Assembly: GCA_946410525.1 (NCBI GenBank)
Contig: CAMKAQ010000068.1
Span: 1 to 5,750, forward strand
DNA length: 5,750 nt
DNA from: an uncultured Caryophanales bacterium
GTDB taxonomy: Bacteria; Bacillota_I; Bacilli_A; RFN20; CAG-826
Direction: 5' to 3'
The position numbers were made by a program, and so were the translations under genes. The notes below the pieces were generated by a model. The model did not search any database, was not told the DNA's origin, and was given only the letters and a program-made list of their open reading frames with translations. Below, one piece after another: positions 4,908 to 5,750 of the stretch. Positions within the stretch are counted from its first letter, which is position 1, and each line of letters opens with the position of its first letter.

Positions 4908-5750
4908 TGCCGACAATTGATGAAGCCTACAAGGAAGCTTATGCGCTTGCAAAACCCTATGGCGTTATGGCCATGGATTTGCGCATTCTTTTGATGCACG
5001 ACGAAGGCCTTCATGAACAAATCGACGTCCTCTTTTACAAAGAGAGGGAAATGAAGAACTACGAGCTCTTCAAAGAACAGGTTCAGAAACTCATCAAAGG
5101 CGAACCTGTCGAATACGTTCTTGGTGAGGCCGACTTCCTTGGCACGCCAATTAAGATCAATGAGAACGTTTTGATCCCAAGGGGCGAAACCGAAGAACTC
5201 GTCTCTGGCATCAGCGAGAGAATCGACAAATATTATGATCCTCGCAACTACCTCGTCGTCGCCGATATCGGGACCGGCAGTGGTTGCATCTCCATTGGCT
5301 TAAGACAAAGTTTTTCAAATTGGCTCATCGTCGCAAGCGACATCTCACCAAAAGCCCTTGAGGTCGCCAAAGAGAACTTTGACCATTACAACATCAGGGC
5401 CCAAGTTCTCGAAGGTGATGCTTTAGCCCCATACATTGAGAACAACATCAACCTCGACATCATCGTTTCCAATCCTCCATACATCCTCAATAAAGAAGAC
5501 GCCCAGGCGTCAGTGAGAGACTACGAACCTGCAAGCGCACTTTGGCTCGACAAAGAACACTCCGTTTACGAGTCGATCTTCAGGGATTACAAGAAGGTCA
5601 AGAAGGGTTCCATCTTTATGGCGTTTGAGATCTCTCCGGACCTTGAAATGTGGCTCGAAGACCTCATGAAAAAGTATCTTGAGGACTACACTTACGAGTT
5701 CGCAAAAGACCTCAACGGATTCACAAGATTCCTCTACATTTTCGTAAAAT
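4907..5750 (+). CDS. prmC: Release factor glutamine N5-methyltransferase (3' end at or just past the edge)
   Basis: PrmC uses S-adenosylmethionine to methylate the side-chain nitrogen of the GGQ glutamine in RF1 and RF2, raising termination efficiency. The ATG shares a base with the prfA stop (TAATG). No good ribosome site is visible, so translation probably depends on prfA. There are 281 complete codons plus one base (T), and no stop is seen. The family is about 280 residues, and the last residues (GFTRFLYIFVK) look like a normal end, so a stop may begin at 5750. The N-terminal helical substrate-binding domain (about 1-85) includes VEYVLGEADFLG (68-79). The Rossmann methyltransferase domain has IPRGETEEL (90-98), motif I DIGTGSG (120-126), acidic D145 in the next strand, catalytic NPPY (189-192) and YEPASAL (206-212). 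The loop usually reads PRPETE; here glycine replaces the second proline. Confidence 0.96.
   Translation, partial: MPTIDEAYKEAYALAKPYGVMAMDLRILLMHDEGLHEQIDVLFYKEREMKNYELFKEQVQKLIKGEPVEYVLGEADFLGTPIKINENVLIPRGETEELVSGISERIDKYYDPRNYLVVADIGTGSGCISIGLRQSFSNWLIVASDISPKALEVAKENFDHYNIRAQVLEGDALAPYIENNINLDIIVSNPPYILNKEDAQASVRDYEPASALWLDKEHSVYESIFRDYKKVKKGSIFMAFEISPDLEMWLEDLMKKYLEDYTYEFAKDLNGFTRFLYIFVK

Noticed and set aside
1..5750. tRNA, rRNA, CRISPR, insertion sequence, attachment site or replication origin
   Set aside because: Conserved genes fill all but the 121-bp control region and a few bases at junctions. I saw no cloverleaf-like sequence, spaced repeats, terminal inverted repeats or DnaA-box cluster.

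Overview
The window carries two divergently transcribed gene clusters of a bacterium, most likely a member of the Bacillota (class Bacilli or a close relative). The evidence is the order dnaX-ybaB-recR-tmk-holB, the Bacillus-like thymidylate kinase motifs, purine-rich ribosome binding sites and a sampled base composition near half GC. The standard bacterial code applies: tmk ends in TGA exactly where its family normally ends, and the tryptophans I checked are encoded by TGG. This argues against a Mycoplasma-type code despite the compact Mollicute-like gene order.

Left part, minus strand (3703 down to 1): a tightly packed replication and repair operon. It runs from dnaX (clamp loader tau subunit) through ybaB (nucleoid-associated protein), recR (recombination mediator) and tmk (dTMP kinase) to the first 115 codons of holB (clamp loader delta prime), which leaves the window at base 1. 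Junctions are 14 nt, a 1-nt TAATG overlap, 1 nt, and a 4-nt ATGA overlap. Translational coupling is therefore likely throughout. Two clamp-loader subunits, a dTTP-supplying kinase and a RecFOR-pathway protein are co-expressed.

Middle (3704-3824): a 121-bp divergent control region. It has a TATAAT box for each operon, a perfect 16-bp palindrome over the likely dnaX -35 region, and a near-repeat of half of that palindrome over the likely prfA -35 region. This is the best candidate for an unannotated regulatory site here.

Right part, plus strand (3825 to 5750): prfA (release factor 1) overlapping prmC by one base. PrmC methylates the GGQ glutamine of release factors, so enzyme and substrate are made together. 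prmC is open to the last base and probably ends at or just past the edge.

No mobile element, CRISPR array, RNA gene or clear terminator is visible. The window is mostly conserved housekeeping sequence, and I do not see a new multi-gene system. The points worth a second look are an in-frame A_AAA_AAA heptamer in the dnaX linker, placed where a tau/gamma frameshift would be expected, and the paired operator-like elements between the two operons.
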